DNA from: Thermus aquaticus
GTDB taxonomy: Bacteria > Deinococcota > Deinococci > Deinococcales > Thermaceae
Reading direction: 5' to 3'
NCBI RefSeq assembly: GCF_001280255.1
Contig: NZ_LHCI01000106.1
Coordinates: forward strand, 1,465,766 to 1,529,765
Length of the DNA stretch: 64,000 nt
Shown: in pieces, positions 20,836 through 30,128 of the stretch
How positions within the stretch are numbered: position 1 is the first letter of the stretch
Layout: each line of letters starts with the position of its first letter
Program-made: the position numbers and the translations under genes
The notes under the pieces: generated by a model
Database searches by the model: none
Seen by the model: the letters and a program-made list of their open reading frames with translations, nothing else
Told to the model about the DNA's origin: nothing

Positions 20836-21998
20836 GTAAACCTCCTTAGGGCCAGCGCATAGAAGTAGAAAAGGCTTAGGCCGAGAAAGATGAAGCCCCC
20901 GACCAAGAAGGGGATGTGGGGGCCGAAGGCCTCCCAAAGGGCGCCCCCCACCACCGGGCCCAGGGCCACGCCCAGCCCCTCCACGGTCATCAGGCTACCC
21001 CAGATGGCGGCCCGGTTCTCCTGGGGCAGGTTTCTGGCCAGGAAGCCGTTCCAGCCGGGCATGAAGAGGCTAAACCCCAGGCCCCCCAGGGCCGCAAGGA
21101 GGAAGACCTCGGCTAAAGAGGGTCCCTGGGCCAGGCGGAGCATGACTCCACCCAAGAGGGCCAGGCCCAGGATGAGGCTTAGGCGGTAGCCCCTCTTGTC
21201 CACCATTCTGCCGGTGAAGGGGAGGAGGCCGAAGGTGAGCCCGCCGCCCAGGAGGAGGAGCCCCCCCACCTCCAGGGGCTCGAGGCCCAGGCTCTCCCGG
21301 GCGAAGCGGAGGAGAAAGAGGGAGACCAAGGCGGGGGCGAAGGTCTGGCCGAAGGCGGCGGGGAGAAAGAGGAGGAGGCGGCTTAGGGGGTAGCGCTCCC
21401 CGGTCCTCTGGGGCATGGGGATGCGGAAGCGGAGGAGGGAGAGGGCCAGGGCCAGGGCCATCCCCTGGGCCAGGAGGAGGACGGTGAGGCCCGCCTCCGG
21501 GTGCCGGGCCGCCACCTGCCCCACGCCCACCAGGCCTATGCCCACCCAGGGCATGACCAGGGTGAAGGTGAAGGAGAGGGCCCTGGCCTCCCTTCCCGGC
21601 ACGGCAATGCGGCTGGCGTAGGTCATGAGCCCGGGGTGGAGGGTGGACATAAAGAGCCCCCAAAGGAGGCCCAGGCCCCAAAGGAGCCAGGCCCCCTGGG
21701 CCAGGGGGGTGAGGAGGAGGGCCAGAAAGCCCACCAAAGCAGCCAGGCTCAGGGTGAGGCCGAAGCCCACCCTCTCCGCCAGGAGCCCACCCAGGCTCTT
21801 GGAAAGGTTTTCCGCAAGCTGGTGCAGGGTGTAGGCCAGGGTGAAGGCGGTGGGGCCCAGGTGGAGCTTCTCCGGGGCGTAGAAGGGCAGAAGCCCGGCG
21901 AAGTACCCGCTCCGCACCCCCTCCATGAGCCCCACCGTCAGGATGAGGCGGAAGAGGACGAAGAGGCCTTCCCGGGCCCACGGCAGGTAGCGAAACAC
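20826..21998 (-). CDS. MFS transporter
   Basis: A 390-aa protein with about twelve hydrophobic segments and charged loops typical of the major facilitator superfamily (LAERVGFGLTLSLAALVGFL corresponds to the loop-2 motif region, and GRMVDKRGYRLSLILGL to the matching loop 8). The substrate is unknown. I chose GTG 21998 because it follows TATACT (minus strand, 22003-22008) by 5 nt; the frame is open upstream to 22046. It heads an operon with the polysaccharide deacetylase, so export of a cell-envelope compound is a possibility. Confidence 0.8.
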   Translation of the reverse strand: MFRYLPWAREGLFVLFRLILTVGLMEGVRSGYFAGLLPFYAPEKLHLGPTAFTLAYTLHQLAENLSKSLGGLLAERVGFGLTLSLAALVGFLALLLTPLAQGAWLLWGLGLLWGLFMSTLHPGLMTYASRIAVPGREARALSFTFTLVMPWVGIGLVGVGQVAARHPEAGLTVLLLAQGMALALALSLLRFRIPMPQRTGERYPLSRLLLFLPAAFGQTFAPALVSLFLLRFARESLGLEPLEVGGLLLLGGGLTFGLLPFTGRMVDKRGYRLSLILGLALLGGVMLRLAQGPSLAEVFLLAALGGLGFSLFMPGWNGFLARNLPQENRAAIWGSLMTVEGLGVALGPVVGGALWEAFGPHIPFLVGGFIFLGLSLFYFYALALRRFTWN

Positions 21999-22057
21999 GT
22001 TGGAGTATACTTTTAGGGTTAGGTTTTCGCCACACTTGTGCGCCAAAAGGAGGGAGA

Positions 22058-22765
22058 ATGAAGCCTAGGGTGAGCGTAGTAGTGCCCGCGCGAAACGAAG
22101 AAGAATTCATCGGAGCCTGCCTTGAGTCTATTTTGAAGCAGAATCCGCCTCCGCACGAGATTATCGTGGTAGATAACGCTTCTACGGATCGCACGGGGGA
22201 GATCGCGCGGAGTATGGGGGCTAAGGTGATCTATCAAAGCAAAATAGGCTTGCACATAGCCCGCCAAACAGGCTTAGAAGCAGCTACCGGCGATGTAGTA
22301 GCCGCAACAGATGCCGATTGCGTGGTGGAGCCGGGGTGGATAGCCGCTATACAGGATGCCTTTGTTGACCCTGAGGTAGTAGAGGTTTATGGGCCCATTG
22401 AGTTTATGGATGGGCCCCTCCTGGACCGTTGGCTTTCGCGCTATGGCTTCCCGATTTTTTTAAGAATTATGCACTTGCTGGGCCAACCCAACGCTTCTGG
22501 AGGTAACCACGCCGTACGTCGTCAGATTGCCTTAGAGGTGGGTGGATACGACGTTCCGTACGGAGAAGATTTGCGGTTGGTGCTCAAGCTAAAGGAACGA
22601 GGTAAGATTCTCTACCTTCCCCAGGCACGGGTTAAAACCTCCAGCCGACGGTTAAAGAAAGGGCGCTGGAGTTTTTACGGGCTGCATCTCAAGAACGTGC
22701 TAGCTCGTTTGTTGGGTAGACCCGCTGATTACGGGGAGGATTACTACGCTGACCGAAACCGCTAG
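22058..22765 (+). CDS. GT2-family glycosyltransferase of unusually low GC
   Basis: A 235-aa GT-A-fold glycosyltransferase. It opens with VSVVVPARNEEEFIGACLESIL, has VVDNASTDRTGEIA, the metal-binding TDADC (DxD motif) and a catalytic-loop region YDVPYGEDLRLVLKLKERGKI with the ED pair. There is no membrane segment, so it is probably a soluble or peripheral enzyme using a nucleotide sugar. AAAGGAGGG is 5 nt before ATG 22058. Base composition differs sharply from its neighbours: codons ending in A or T are frequent (for example gta gta, att atc, aga) and I estimate about 50-53% GC. This suggests recent transfer into a cluster of envelope genes. Confidence 0.9.
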   Translation: MKPRVSVVVPARNEEEFIGACLESILKQNPPPHEIIVVDNASTDRTGEIARSMGAKVIYQSKIGLHIARQTGLEAATGDVVAATDADCVVEPGWIAAIQDAFVDPEVVEVYGPIEFMDGPLLDRWLSRYGFPIFLRIMHLLGQPNASGGNHAVRRQIALEVGGYDVPYGEDLRLVLKLKERGKILYLPQARVKTSSRRLKKGRWSFYGLHLKNVLARLLGRPADYGEDYYADRNR

Positions 22766-22772
22766 AAACTCC

Positions 22773-23969
22773 TTAGTCGTCTTCCTTGGCGAGGGGGAGG
22801 CGGGGAAAGGGAAAGATGAGCCTCTTGGGCTCGGCGCGGAGGATCTCGTTGGCCTCGTCGTAGACGGCCACAATCTTTTCCGCGATGCGCTCCGCCGAGC
22901 GCTCCATGGCCCAGGCCCGGGCCTGGAGGCTGAAGCGCTGGCGCTTTTCCTCGTCCCGAAGGAGCTCCAGGGCCTTTTCCGCCAGGGCCTTGGCGTCTTT
23001 TGGCGGCACCAGGTACCCGGTCTTCCCGTCCTCCACCCCCTCCAGGGTGCCTTCGGCCCCCACGGCCACCACGGGCACCCCCATGGCCTGGGCTTCCCAG
23101 ATGACCAGGCCCTGGGTTTCCGTCTCGCTGGCGAAGACGAAGAGTTCGGCCAGGCGGTAGTAGCCGCCGATCTTGCGGTAGGGCACGGGCCCCAGGAAGC
23201 GCACCCGGTCGGCGATGCCGAGCCTGTGGGCCAGGGCCTGGAGGTGGGGGAGCTCCGGTCCTTCCCCAATGTGCACCAGGAAGACCTCGGCCTCCTTGGC
23301 CATCTCCGCCACGGCCTCGAGGACCACGTCAAAGCTCTTCTCCTTCCCTAAGCGGCCCACGGTGATGAGCCGCCTTTTCCCCTCGGGCCAGGGGGAAGGG
23401 GAGGGCAGGGGTGCCTCCTCCAGGAGGCGGTTGTCAATCCCGGTGGGGATGACCCGGATGGGCCTTTCTATCCCGTAGCTTTCCGCCAGGCGCTTCACGG
23501 GTTCCGTGGGGGTGATGACCACCTCCACCCGGTTGTAAAAGGCCTTGGCCAGGCGGGGAATGATGCCGGTGTACCGGTCCAGGAAGGCCAGCCCGGGCAC
23601 GTAGTGGGCGTACTTCTCGTAGTGGGTGTGGAAGGTGGAGACATGGGGCAGACCCTTGTTGCGGGCCAGCCTCAGGCCCCAGACCCCCAGGGTGAGGGGG
23701 GTGTGGGTGTGGACGATCTCAAAGTCCGTGGGCAGGTAGCGGGCCGAGGGCAGGGCGATCTGCTGCCCCTCGTAAAAGGGGTAGGCCACCGAGGGCACCC
23801 GCACCACGCCCTCCTCGTTCTCTGGCGCCTCCGGGTGGGCGGGGGCCAGGACCCAGGCCTCGTGCCCCATGCGCCTGAGCTCCCGCAGGAGGAGGTAGAC
23901 GCTGGTGGTGACCCCGTTGGGGTTGGGGAAGTACACATCGGTGAAGAGGCCTACGCGGTAGAGGCGCAT
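22773..23969 (-). CDS. GT4-family glycosyltransferase, glycolipid synthase-like
   Basis: A 398-aa GT-B-fold enzyme. Residues 1-60 carry VGLFTDVYFPNPNGVTTSVYLLLRELRRMGHE with the family's donor/acceptor loop, then HTHTPLTLGVWGLRLAR and VSTFHTHYEKYAHY. The donor-binding part has RLITVGRLGKEKSFDVVLEA, a LGPVPYRKIGGYYRLAELFVFASETETQGLVIWEAQAMGVPVVA block with the E-x7-E motif. This pattern resembles 1,2-diacylglycerol 3-glucosyltransferase, in line with glycolipid-rich Thermus membranes, but the lipid acceptor is inferred. It lies 19 nt downstream of the LpxB-like gene and probably shares its transcript. Confidence 0.85.
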   Translation of the reverse strand: MRLYRVGLFTDVYFPNPNGVTTSVYLLLRELRRMGHEAWVLAPAHPEAPENEEGVVRVPSVAYPFYEGQQIALPSARYLPTDFEIVHTHTPLTLGVWGLRLARNKGLPHVSTFHTHYEKYAHYVPGLAFLDRYTGIIPRLAKAFYNRVEVVITPTEPVKRLAESYGIERPIRVIPTGIDNRLLEEAPLPSPSPWPEGKRRLITVGRLGKEKSFDVVLEAVAEMAKEAEVFLVHIGEGPELPHLQALAHRLGIADRVRFLGPVPYRKIGGYYRLAELFVFASETETQGLVIWEAQAMGVPVVAVGAEGTLEGVEDGKTGYLVPPKDAKALAEKALELLRDEEKRQRFSLQARAWAMERSAERIAEKIVAVYDEANEILRAEPKRLIFPFPRLPLAKEDD

Positions 23970-23988
23970 ACGGTTCTCCCCATCCAGA

Positions 23989-25155
23989 CTACTGGGACGC
24001 TTCCTCCAGCTCCTTGCGGATGTGTTCCCTGGTGCCCTGGATGCCTCCGGGTGGCCCTATTCGGGCCTTTCCAGCCTCGCTGGAGCGCTGGTAAAGCTCC
24101 GGAGCCTGAAGAAGGATTAGCCCCTGGCCAGCTACGCGGTAGGGATCGGCTTCCACCAAGTGCAACGCCTCCCCCAAAAGGCGCTTCTGTCTGCGGGCGA
24201 AGGCCCTGGTGTACTGGGGGCCTGGGGTGGGGAAGGCCACGATGGGAATGCCAAGGCCCGCTGCCTGCTCGGTTGCCGTGCCGGCCGTGGCGAAGGCCAG
24301 CTTGGCCCGATGGAGTATGGCTGAAAAGGCTCGGCGGAGGACCCAGACGGTGTGGCCTTGGCGCTCCAGCTTAAGGGTTTCCCCGTCCCAAAAGGTCTTC
24401 TGCCAGCCGGGAAGGGACGGCAAGGCTTCCCATGCCTTGGGCCAAGCTACTGCCGGAACCAGAGGCAAGTACCGGCTCGCTTCCAGCATGAGGGGTAGGC
24501 TAAAGGTCTCGTCCCCCCGCGTCCCTGGCAGGAGGGCTAGGAGGGGGTCTGGCCCTACGAAGCCTAGATCGCGTTCGGGCGGGGGCAGGAGGTCCATGGC
24601 GAAGCTTCCGTACCAGTAGGCGTGGCGTATCCCCAAGGACCTCAGGCGGTTGAGGCTTTTTTCATCCCTTACGAAGACGGCCCTGGCCCTGCGGTGGAGA
24701 AGCCTTTCATAGGGGGTGAAGTCGCTTCCTCCCCAGTCTAGGAGGAGCTCTAGGGGGGATGAAAGGCCCTCGAGGTAGTGGGCGGAAACGAGGGGGTTCA
24801 CGTGGTACAGGGGCGCTCCCCGAGCGGCCAAGACCCCTACGGTAAGCGCATAGGCATCCCCCACAACCACGACTGCGGCGGGTTTGGGTATCGTGAGAGC
24901 CGCACGCCATTGCTGGAGAGTCATGCTGAGGAAGCCTGCTTGGAGATCGGCAAGGAAGTTTTTCCAGCTTCCGAAAAGAAATCCCCCTGAGGGCATTTCC
25001 TTACGGGGTCCGAGGATGCGCTCCGCCACCTTTTCGTAAACCCTGCCCTCTCCTACCAAGGGTAAAGCCCAAACCACCCTGGGGAGACCTTGGGCGATGC
25101 GGGCGCCTATGGCATCTTCCGTAGGACCGTTGGAAACAAAGAGAACGGGCTTCAC
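23989..25155 (-). CDS. Lipid-A-disaccharide synthase-like (LpxB-related) protein
   Basis: A 388-aa protein of the GT-B type that resembles the 'lipid-A-disaccharide synthase-related' group known from cyanobacteria and Deinococcus-Thermus. Visible features: VLFVSNGPTEDAIGARIAQGL at the start, PKPAAVVVVGDAYALTVGVL, PLYHVNPLVSAHYLEG, and the C-terminal TAGTATEQAAGLGIPIVAFPTPGPQYT, the donor-site loop. Thermus has no true lipid A, so a different acceptor is expected. The start overlaps the pcp stop (ATGA) and the gene is followed by a GT4 glycosyltransferase, suggesting both act in one glycolipid pathway. Base composition is somewhat lower in GC than the flanking housekeeping genes. Confidence 0.75.
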   Translation of the reverse strand: MKPVLFVSNGPTEDAIGARIAQGLPRVVWALPLVGEGRVYEKVAERILGPRKEMPSGGFLFGSWKNFLADLQAGFLSMTLQQWRAALTIPKPAAVVVVGDAYALTVGVLAARGAPLYHVNPLVSAHYLEGLSSPLELLLDWGGSDFTPYERLLHRRARAVFVRDEKSLNRLRSLGIRHAYWYGSFAMDLLPPPERDLGFVGPDPLLALLPGTRGDETFSLPLMLEASRYLPLVPAVAWPKAWEALPSLPGWQKTFWDGETLKLERQGHTVWVLRRAFSAILHRAKLAFATAGTATEQAAGLGIPIVAFPTPGPQYTRAFARRQKRLLGEALHLVEADPYRVAGQGLILLQAPELYQRSSEAGKARIGPPGGIQGTREHIRKELEEASQ

Positions 25156-25730
25156 AAGACCTCCAGGGCGAGGAGGACGGCCCGGGCCTGGACCTCGAGG
25201 GGCACGTAAGGCCCGGGCTTGCTTAGGGCCAGGGTCTCGTCGGGGGGGAGGTGGATGAAGCCCACCGGGACCTCTTCAGGCAGGTGGAAGAGGGAAAGGT
25301 AGAAGGCCTGGTTGCAGAGGTAGCTCCCGGCGGAGAGGCTTTGCCTGGCGGGAATGCCCGCTTCCCGCCAGCGCTTTAAGACCGCCTTCACGGGGAAGCG
25401 GGCCGGGAGGGCTAAAGGGGCGTTGGGGACGATGGGGACGTCTTCCACGACGTTTCCGGCGTTGTCCGGGCGCTCAAAGTCCAGGAGGTTCACCGCGAGC
25501 CTTTCCAGGGAGAGGAGGGGCCGCCCTTCCGCCAGGCCCAGGTGTAGGACGGCCTCCGGGCCTTCCTCCAGGAGGGCCTCGAGGGCCTCCTTTACCCTGG
25601 CGGTGTCCACGGGGAGAAGGGCCCTCCGGAGGCGCTTGCCGCCGATGGCCTCCGGTAGGAGGGCGAGGAGGGCCTCCGAGGGGTTGTGGGGTAGGCCCCC
25701 GAAGGGTTCAAAGCCGGTGACCAGGACCAT
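25152..25730 (-). CDS. pcp: Pyroglutamyl-peptidase I
   Basis: Cysteine peptidase that removes N-terminal pyroglutamate from peptides; cytoplasmic. The 192-aa protein shows all catalytic regions: the N-terminal VTGFEPFGGLPHNPSE, LHLGLAEGRPLLSLERLAVN (glutamate region), AGSYLCNQAFYLSLFHL (nucleophilic cysteine) and GFIHLPPDE (histidine). The enzyme is typically about 200-215 aa, so this one is compact. ATG 25730 lies 9 nt from a TATAAT box. Its stop overlaps the LpxB-like start, but no functional link is obvious. Confidence 0.94.
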   Translation of the reverse strand: MVLVTGFEPFGGLPHNPSEALLALLPEAIGGKRLRRALLPVDTARVKEALEALLEEGPEAVLHLGLAEGRPLLSLERLAVNLLDFERPDNAGNVVEDVPIVPNAPLALPARFPVKAVLKRWREAGIPARQSLSAGSYLCNQAFYLSLFHLPEEVPVGFIHLPPDETLALSKPGPYVPLEVQARAVLLALEVL

Positions 25731-25739
25731 GCCTTCGCC

Positions 25740-25745
25740 ATTATA
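25740..25745 (-). promoter_or_regulatory. -10 box for pcp
   Basis: TATAAT on the minus strand, 9 nt from the pcp ATG; short or absent 5' UTR expected. Confidence 0.55.
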
Positions 25746-25768
25746 GGGGCCTATCCTTTGACCTGGTA

Positions 25769-25774
25769 TAAGAT
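25769..25774 (+). promoter_or_regulatory. -10 box for degV
   Basis: TAAGAT ends 7 nt before GTG 25782; a TTGACC at 25758-25763 is too close to be its -35. Confidence 0.5.
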
Positions 25775-25781
25775 GGGGGGC

Positions 25782-26618
25782 GTGGACCTAGGTCTTGTGA
25801 CCGACTCTGCCTCGGACCTCTCCCCCAAAGTGCTCCAGGACCAAGCCGTAGGCCTGGTGCCGGTCTATGTGCATGTGGGGGGCAGGAGGTACAAGGACTG
25901 GCAAGAGCTCACCCCGGACGCCCTCTACCAGGCCATGCGGGCGGGGGCCGAGCCCGTAACCGAGCCCCCCAGTGTGGAGGACTTCGCCGAGGTGTACGAG
26001 CGGTACCTTCAGGTGTACGACCGCCTCCTCTCCCTCCACGTCTCCGGGGAGCTTTCCAAGACCGTGGAGCGGGCCCGGGAGGCGGCCTTGAAGGTGGCCC
26101 CCACCCGCATCCGGGTGGTGGACTCGGGGATGGTCTCCGCCGGGCTTGGGGCCATGGTCCTGAGGGCGGTGGAGATGCTTAAGGGGGGCGCGGAGGAGGA
26201 AGAGGTGGTGCGGGAGATGGAGAGGATGAAGCGCTCCAGCCTCTACTTCAGCGTGGCCGACCTCTCCCACCTGGCCCGAAACGGCCGCCTTCCCCGCTTC
26301 GGCGAGGTGGTGGGGAACCTCCTGGGCCTCCGGCCCATCCTGCGCATAGAGAAGGGGCACATCCGCTTCCTCAAGGTGGCCCGGGAGAGCGCCGTCCCCG
26401 AGGCGCTCGCCCGGCTGGTCCTGGAGGGGTTCAGGGGCCGCGCCGCCCGCATCGCCATCGCCCACACCGACGCCAAGGGCGAGTGGATTGAGGGCCTGAA
26501 GCGCGCTCTAGAGGGGGCGTTACGCCTGGAGCGGGGCCGCATCACCCGCTCGGGGGCCGCCATCGCCGCCAACGTGGGCCTCGGGTCTTTGGCCGTGCAC
26601 GCCTACGCTTTAGAATAG
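25782..26618 (+). CDS. DegV-family fatty-acid-binding protein
   Basis: A 278-aa two-domain protein. Family signatures are LVTDSASDLSPKVLQD at the N-terminus, VPVYVHVGGRRYKDW, TEPPSVEDFAEVYERYL, SSLYFSVADLSHLARNGRL and the C-terminal GSLAVHAYALE. DegV/FakB-type proteins hold a fatty acid in a deep pocket, and in Gram-positive bacteria present it to the FakA kinase. Whether a FakA exists here is not visible. GTG 25782 was chosen because the TANNNT spacing fits a leaderless start and the DegV match begins there. Confidence 0.85.
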   Translation: MDLGLVTDSASDLSPKVLQDQAVGLVPVYVHVGGRRYKDWQELTPDALYQAMRAGAEPVTEPPSVEDFAEVYERYLQVYDRLLSLHVSGELSKTVERAREAALKVAPTRIRVVDSGMVSAGLGAMVLRAVEMLKGGAEEEEVVREMERMKRSSLYFSVADLSHLARNGRLPRFGEVVGNLLGLRPILRIEKGHIRFLKVARESAVPEALARLVLEGFRGRAARIAIAHTDAKGEWIEGLKRALEGALRLERGRITRSGAAIAANVGLGSLAVHAYALE

Positions 26619-26642
26619 CTTCTGGCCCCTTTGGGGCTTTGC

Positions 26643-29579
26643 ATGGAGATCGCTCAGGAGAAGCTTTACGGCCACCGGGTGGCCCTGCCCCAGGTGGCCT
26701 CGGCCCTGCTTTTCGCCCGGGAGAGACCCCCTGCCCTCCTCCTGGCCCCGGAAGAGCGCCTAAAGCGCTACCGGGATCTCGCCGCCTTCGGCGCGCCCGT
26801 CTACGTGAACCCGGGCCTCGAGGCCCTGGAGGAGCGGGCCCTCTTCGTCATGAGCTACGAGGAGGCCCTAAGCCCTTTCCCCGAGGACCCCGAGGCCTGG
26901 CGCCTGGTCCTCGAGGTGGGGCGGGCCTATTCCCGGGAAGGCCTCCTGGAGCGGCTTTTCAAGATGGGCTACGCCCGGGACGAGGAGGTGCGGGTCCTGG
27001 GAGAGGTCCTGGAGGTGGGGGAGGTGAGGCTGGAGTTCTTTGGGGAGGAGCTGGAGCGCCTTCTGGTTTCGGGCGAGGAGAGGAGGCGCCACGTCCTCCT
27101 GCCCAAGCCGGGAAAGGCCGAGGGCTTCACCTCCCAAAAGGTCCTCCACTTCCCCGGGCCCCTTTACCTGGACACCCCGGCCCTGGCCCCCAAGGAGCTC
27201 TGGCCTCTCCTTGCGGGGAGGCCTTTGGTGGCCCTGGGGGGCGGGGTGGAGCTTCCCTCTTTGGAGCTTGGGGCGAGGCCCCTTCCCCCTTACCGGGGAA
27301 GCCTCAAAGCCCTGGAAAAGGACCTGGCCCGCTGGCTCAAGGAGGGCAAAAGGGTCCACCTCTTCGCCGGCCACGCCCGCACCCTGGAGTACCTGAAAAG
27401 GCGCCTCGCGCCCTTCTCCCCCCTGGTCCTGGAGCGCTACCCCGGGCCCAAGGGGCGGCTTTCCCTCCTCCCCGGGGCCTTTGAGGGCGGGGTGGAGTGG
27501 GGGGAGGAGGTCCTCCTCACCGAGGCCCTGGTCTTCGCCACGGGGGCGGTGCGGGCCAGGGTGCGCCTGGGGGAAGGGCTTTCCGACCCCGGCGCCTTAA
27601 GCCCCGGGGACTTCCTCATCCACCCCGAGCACGGCATTGGCCAGTACCTGGGCCTGGAAACCCGGGAGGTCTTGGGGGTCAGGCGGGACTACCTGGTCCT
27701 CCGCTACCGGGGGGAGGGGCGGCTCTACCTGCCCGTGGAGGGGCTACCCCTCCTCAAGCGCCACCCCGGCACCACCGACGACCCCCCGGAGCTCTCCTCC
27801 CTGGGCAAGGGGGAGTGGCAGAGGGCCAAGGAGAAGGCCAGGAAGGACGTGGAGGAGCTGGCCGCCAGGCTTCTCGTCCTCCACGCCAAGAGGAAGGCCA
27901 CCCCGGGCCGGGCCTTCCCCGCCCTGCCCGAGTGGGACCCCCTGGTGGAGGCGGGCTTTCCCCACGAGCTCACCCCCGACCAGAGGCAGGCTCTCGAGGA
28001 GGTCCTCCGCGACCTGGAAAGCCCCCACCCCATGGACCGCCTGGTCTCCGGGGACGTGGGCTTCGGCAAGACCGAGGTGGCCCTGAGGGCCGCCCACCGG
28101 GTGGTGGGCCACGGGGCCCAGGTGGCCTTTCTGGTGCCCACCACCCTGCTGGCCGAACAGCACGGCAGGACCTTCCGGGAGCGCTTCCGCGGCCTCCCCG
28201 TCCGGGTGGAGGTCCTCTCCCGTTTCACCCCGCCCAAGGAGGAGGAGGCCATCCTCAAGGACCTGAAGGAGGGCCGGGTGGACATCGTCATCGGCACCCA
28301 CCGCCTCCTCCAGCCCGACGTGGCCTTCAAGGACCTGGGCCTCCTCATCGTGGACGAGGAGCACCGCTTCGGCGTGGCCCAGAAGGAAAGGATCCGGGAG
28401 CTTAAGGAGAACGTGGACACCCTCTACCTCTCGGCCACGCCCATCCCCCGGACCCTCTACTCGGCCCTGGTGGGCCTCAAGGACCTCTCCAGCATCAAGA
28501 CCCCGCCCCCGGGGAGGAAGCCCATCAAGACCTACCTGGCCCCCTTTGACCCCCTCCTGGTGCGGGAGGCCATCCTAGGGGAGCTGGAGCGGGGCGGCAA
28601 GGCCTTTTACGTCCACCACCGGGTGGCCTCCATTGAGGCCAGGCGGCGCTACCTGGAGGACCTGGTGCCCGAGGCCCGGATCGGCGTGGTCCACGGCCAG
28701 ATGCCCGAGGGCCTTATTGAGGAGACCATGGTGCTCTTCGCCGAGGGGGCCTACGATGTCCTTCTGGCCACCACCATCATTGAGGCGGGCCTGGACGTCC
28801 CCGAGGCGGGCACCATCCTCATTTAGCGGGCGGACCTCCTGGGCCTCGCCACCCTCTACCAGCTCCGGGGCCGGGTGGGGCGGCGGGACCAGGAGGCCTA
28901 CGCCTACCTCTTTCACCCGCCCCGCCTCACTGAGGCGGCGGAGAAGCGCCTCCACGCTATCGCCGACCTCTCGGACCTGGGAAGCGGCCACCTCCTGGCG
29001 GAGAAGGACATGGAGATAAGGGGCGTGGGGAACCTTCTGGGTCCCGAGCAGCACGGCCACATCCGGGCCCTCTCCCTGGAGGTCTACACGGAGCTTCTTG
29101 AGGAGGCCTTAAGGAAGCTCAAGGGGGAGAAGGTGGAGGAGAGGCCCCACGTTACCCTGGACCTCGCCCTCTCCGCCCGCCTTCCCGCCGAGTACGTGGG
29201 GAGCCTCGAGGCCAGGAGCCGCTACTACAGCCGCTTCGCTGAGGCCAAGACCCTGGCGGAGGTCTCCCGCCTGGTGCGGGAGCTCAAGGAGCGGTACGGC
29301 CCCCTCCCCGAGGAGGCGGAGAACTTCGTCAACCTCACCCGGCTCCGCCTGGTGGCCGAGAGGAAGGGGGCGCTTTCCATCACCGAGGACCTCACCCACC
29401 TGGTGGTGGTTTTCCCCCGCTACCCCCTGGACTATGACGCCCGGGCCCTCAAGGCCCTGCCCCACCGCGTGGAGATCACCCAGTACCCCCCGGGCTTCCG
29501 CCTTCCCAAAAAGGGCCTGAGGCCCCGGGACTACCCCGAGGCCCTCATGGAGGTCCTCTACCTCTTCGCCGACCGCTAG
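26643..29579 (+). pseudogene. mfd: Transcription-repair coupling factor, split by an in-frame TAG
   Basis: Mfd is an ATP-driven translocase that removes RNA polymerase stalled at DNA lesions and recruits UvrA. The frame would encode 978 aa. Visible order: UvrB-homology N-terminal region, RNA-polymerase-interaction region (about 320-380: [18 protein letters not shown]), helicase motifs [15 protein letters not shown] (Walker A), VDEEHRFGV (DEEH), [11 protein letters not shown], then [19 protein letters not shown]. At codon 728 the motif TILIERAD reads TILI-stop-RAD (TAG 28824-28826, most simply GAG to TAG). The frame continues intact with QLRGRVGRR (motif VI) and the C-terminal regulatory domain to TAG 29577-29579. 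A 727-aa product would lack motif VI and should be inactive. Nothing else in the gene looks decayed. Confidence 0.9.
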
Positions 29580-30118
29580 GGGATCAGGTTGAAGAGCTTG
29601 AGGCGCAGGACCACCTCGGCCTGGGTGAGCTTGTAGCTCACCTTTTCCCCGCTGAGGCTCATTCGGGCCCCCACCCGGAAGTTGCCGCTCTTCACCAAGT
29701 CGTAGCCGGGGTCCCCCGCTTTCAGGGTCAGGTCCAGGCCCAGGGGTCCCTTTTGCCCCGGATTCAAGCTTAGGGTGGCGCTTCCCACCTGGATGTCCCC
29801 GTTGCCATCGTAGAGGTCCGCGTCTCCCTGGGGTGCGAGGCGCACCTCGAGGCTGAGGGAGGCCGGGAGGGTGCCCGTGTTTTCCAGCTCCGCCTGCACC
29901 AAAAAGCGAGCGTCTACCAGGGCGTCTACACCGGGAACCGCCACCTCTTGGCCGGCGGGGTCCCCGGGGACTTGGATTTCGGTCTGGGTCAGGTCCAGGG
30001 TACCTTGGCGGCTATCCTGGGGAACGAAGCTCAAGAGGTCCACCTCGAGGCGGTGCACCGTGTGCCCGCTGCAGGCGGCCAGGAGGAGCAGACCGGTCAA
30101 AAGTAGGGCGCGTTTCAT
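29576..30118 (-). CDS. Lipoprotein of unknown function
   Basis: A 180-aa protein with a clear lipoprotein signal: a positive start (MKRA), a hydrophobic core and the lipobox LLAAC, with the mature protein starting at cysteine 16. The mature part is beta-rich and polar (LDLTQTEIQVPGDPAGQEV, TLPASLSLEVRLAPQGDADLY, RMSLSGEKVSYKLTQAEVVLRLKLF). I do not recognise the family. It follows the outer-membrane barrel gene by 10 nt in the same orientation, so the two may work together at the outer membrane. Its stop overlaps the end of the broken mfd gene. Confidence 0.75.
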   Translation of the reverse strand: MKRALLLTGLLLLAACSGHTVHRLEVDLLSFVPQDSRQGTLDLTQTEIQVPGDPAGQEVAVPGVDALVDARFLVQAELENTGTLPASLSLEVRLAPQGDADLYDGNGDIQVGSATLSLNPGQKGPLGLDLTLKAGDPGYDLVKSGNFRVGARMSLSGEKVSYKLTQAEVVLRLKLFNLIP

Positions 30119-30128
30119 CCCACACCTC

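Noticed and set aside
21070-22194. 374-codon frame within the MFS gene
   Set aside because: Same strand, wrong frame; Pro/Gly/Arg-rich shadow.
19632-28826. Genetic code change with TAG read as an amino acid
   Set aside because: TAG is used as the normal end codon of many genes here (for example mnmE, fadE-like, DctP), so reassignment is unlikely; errors or recent mutations are simpler.
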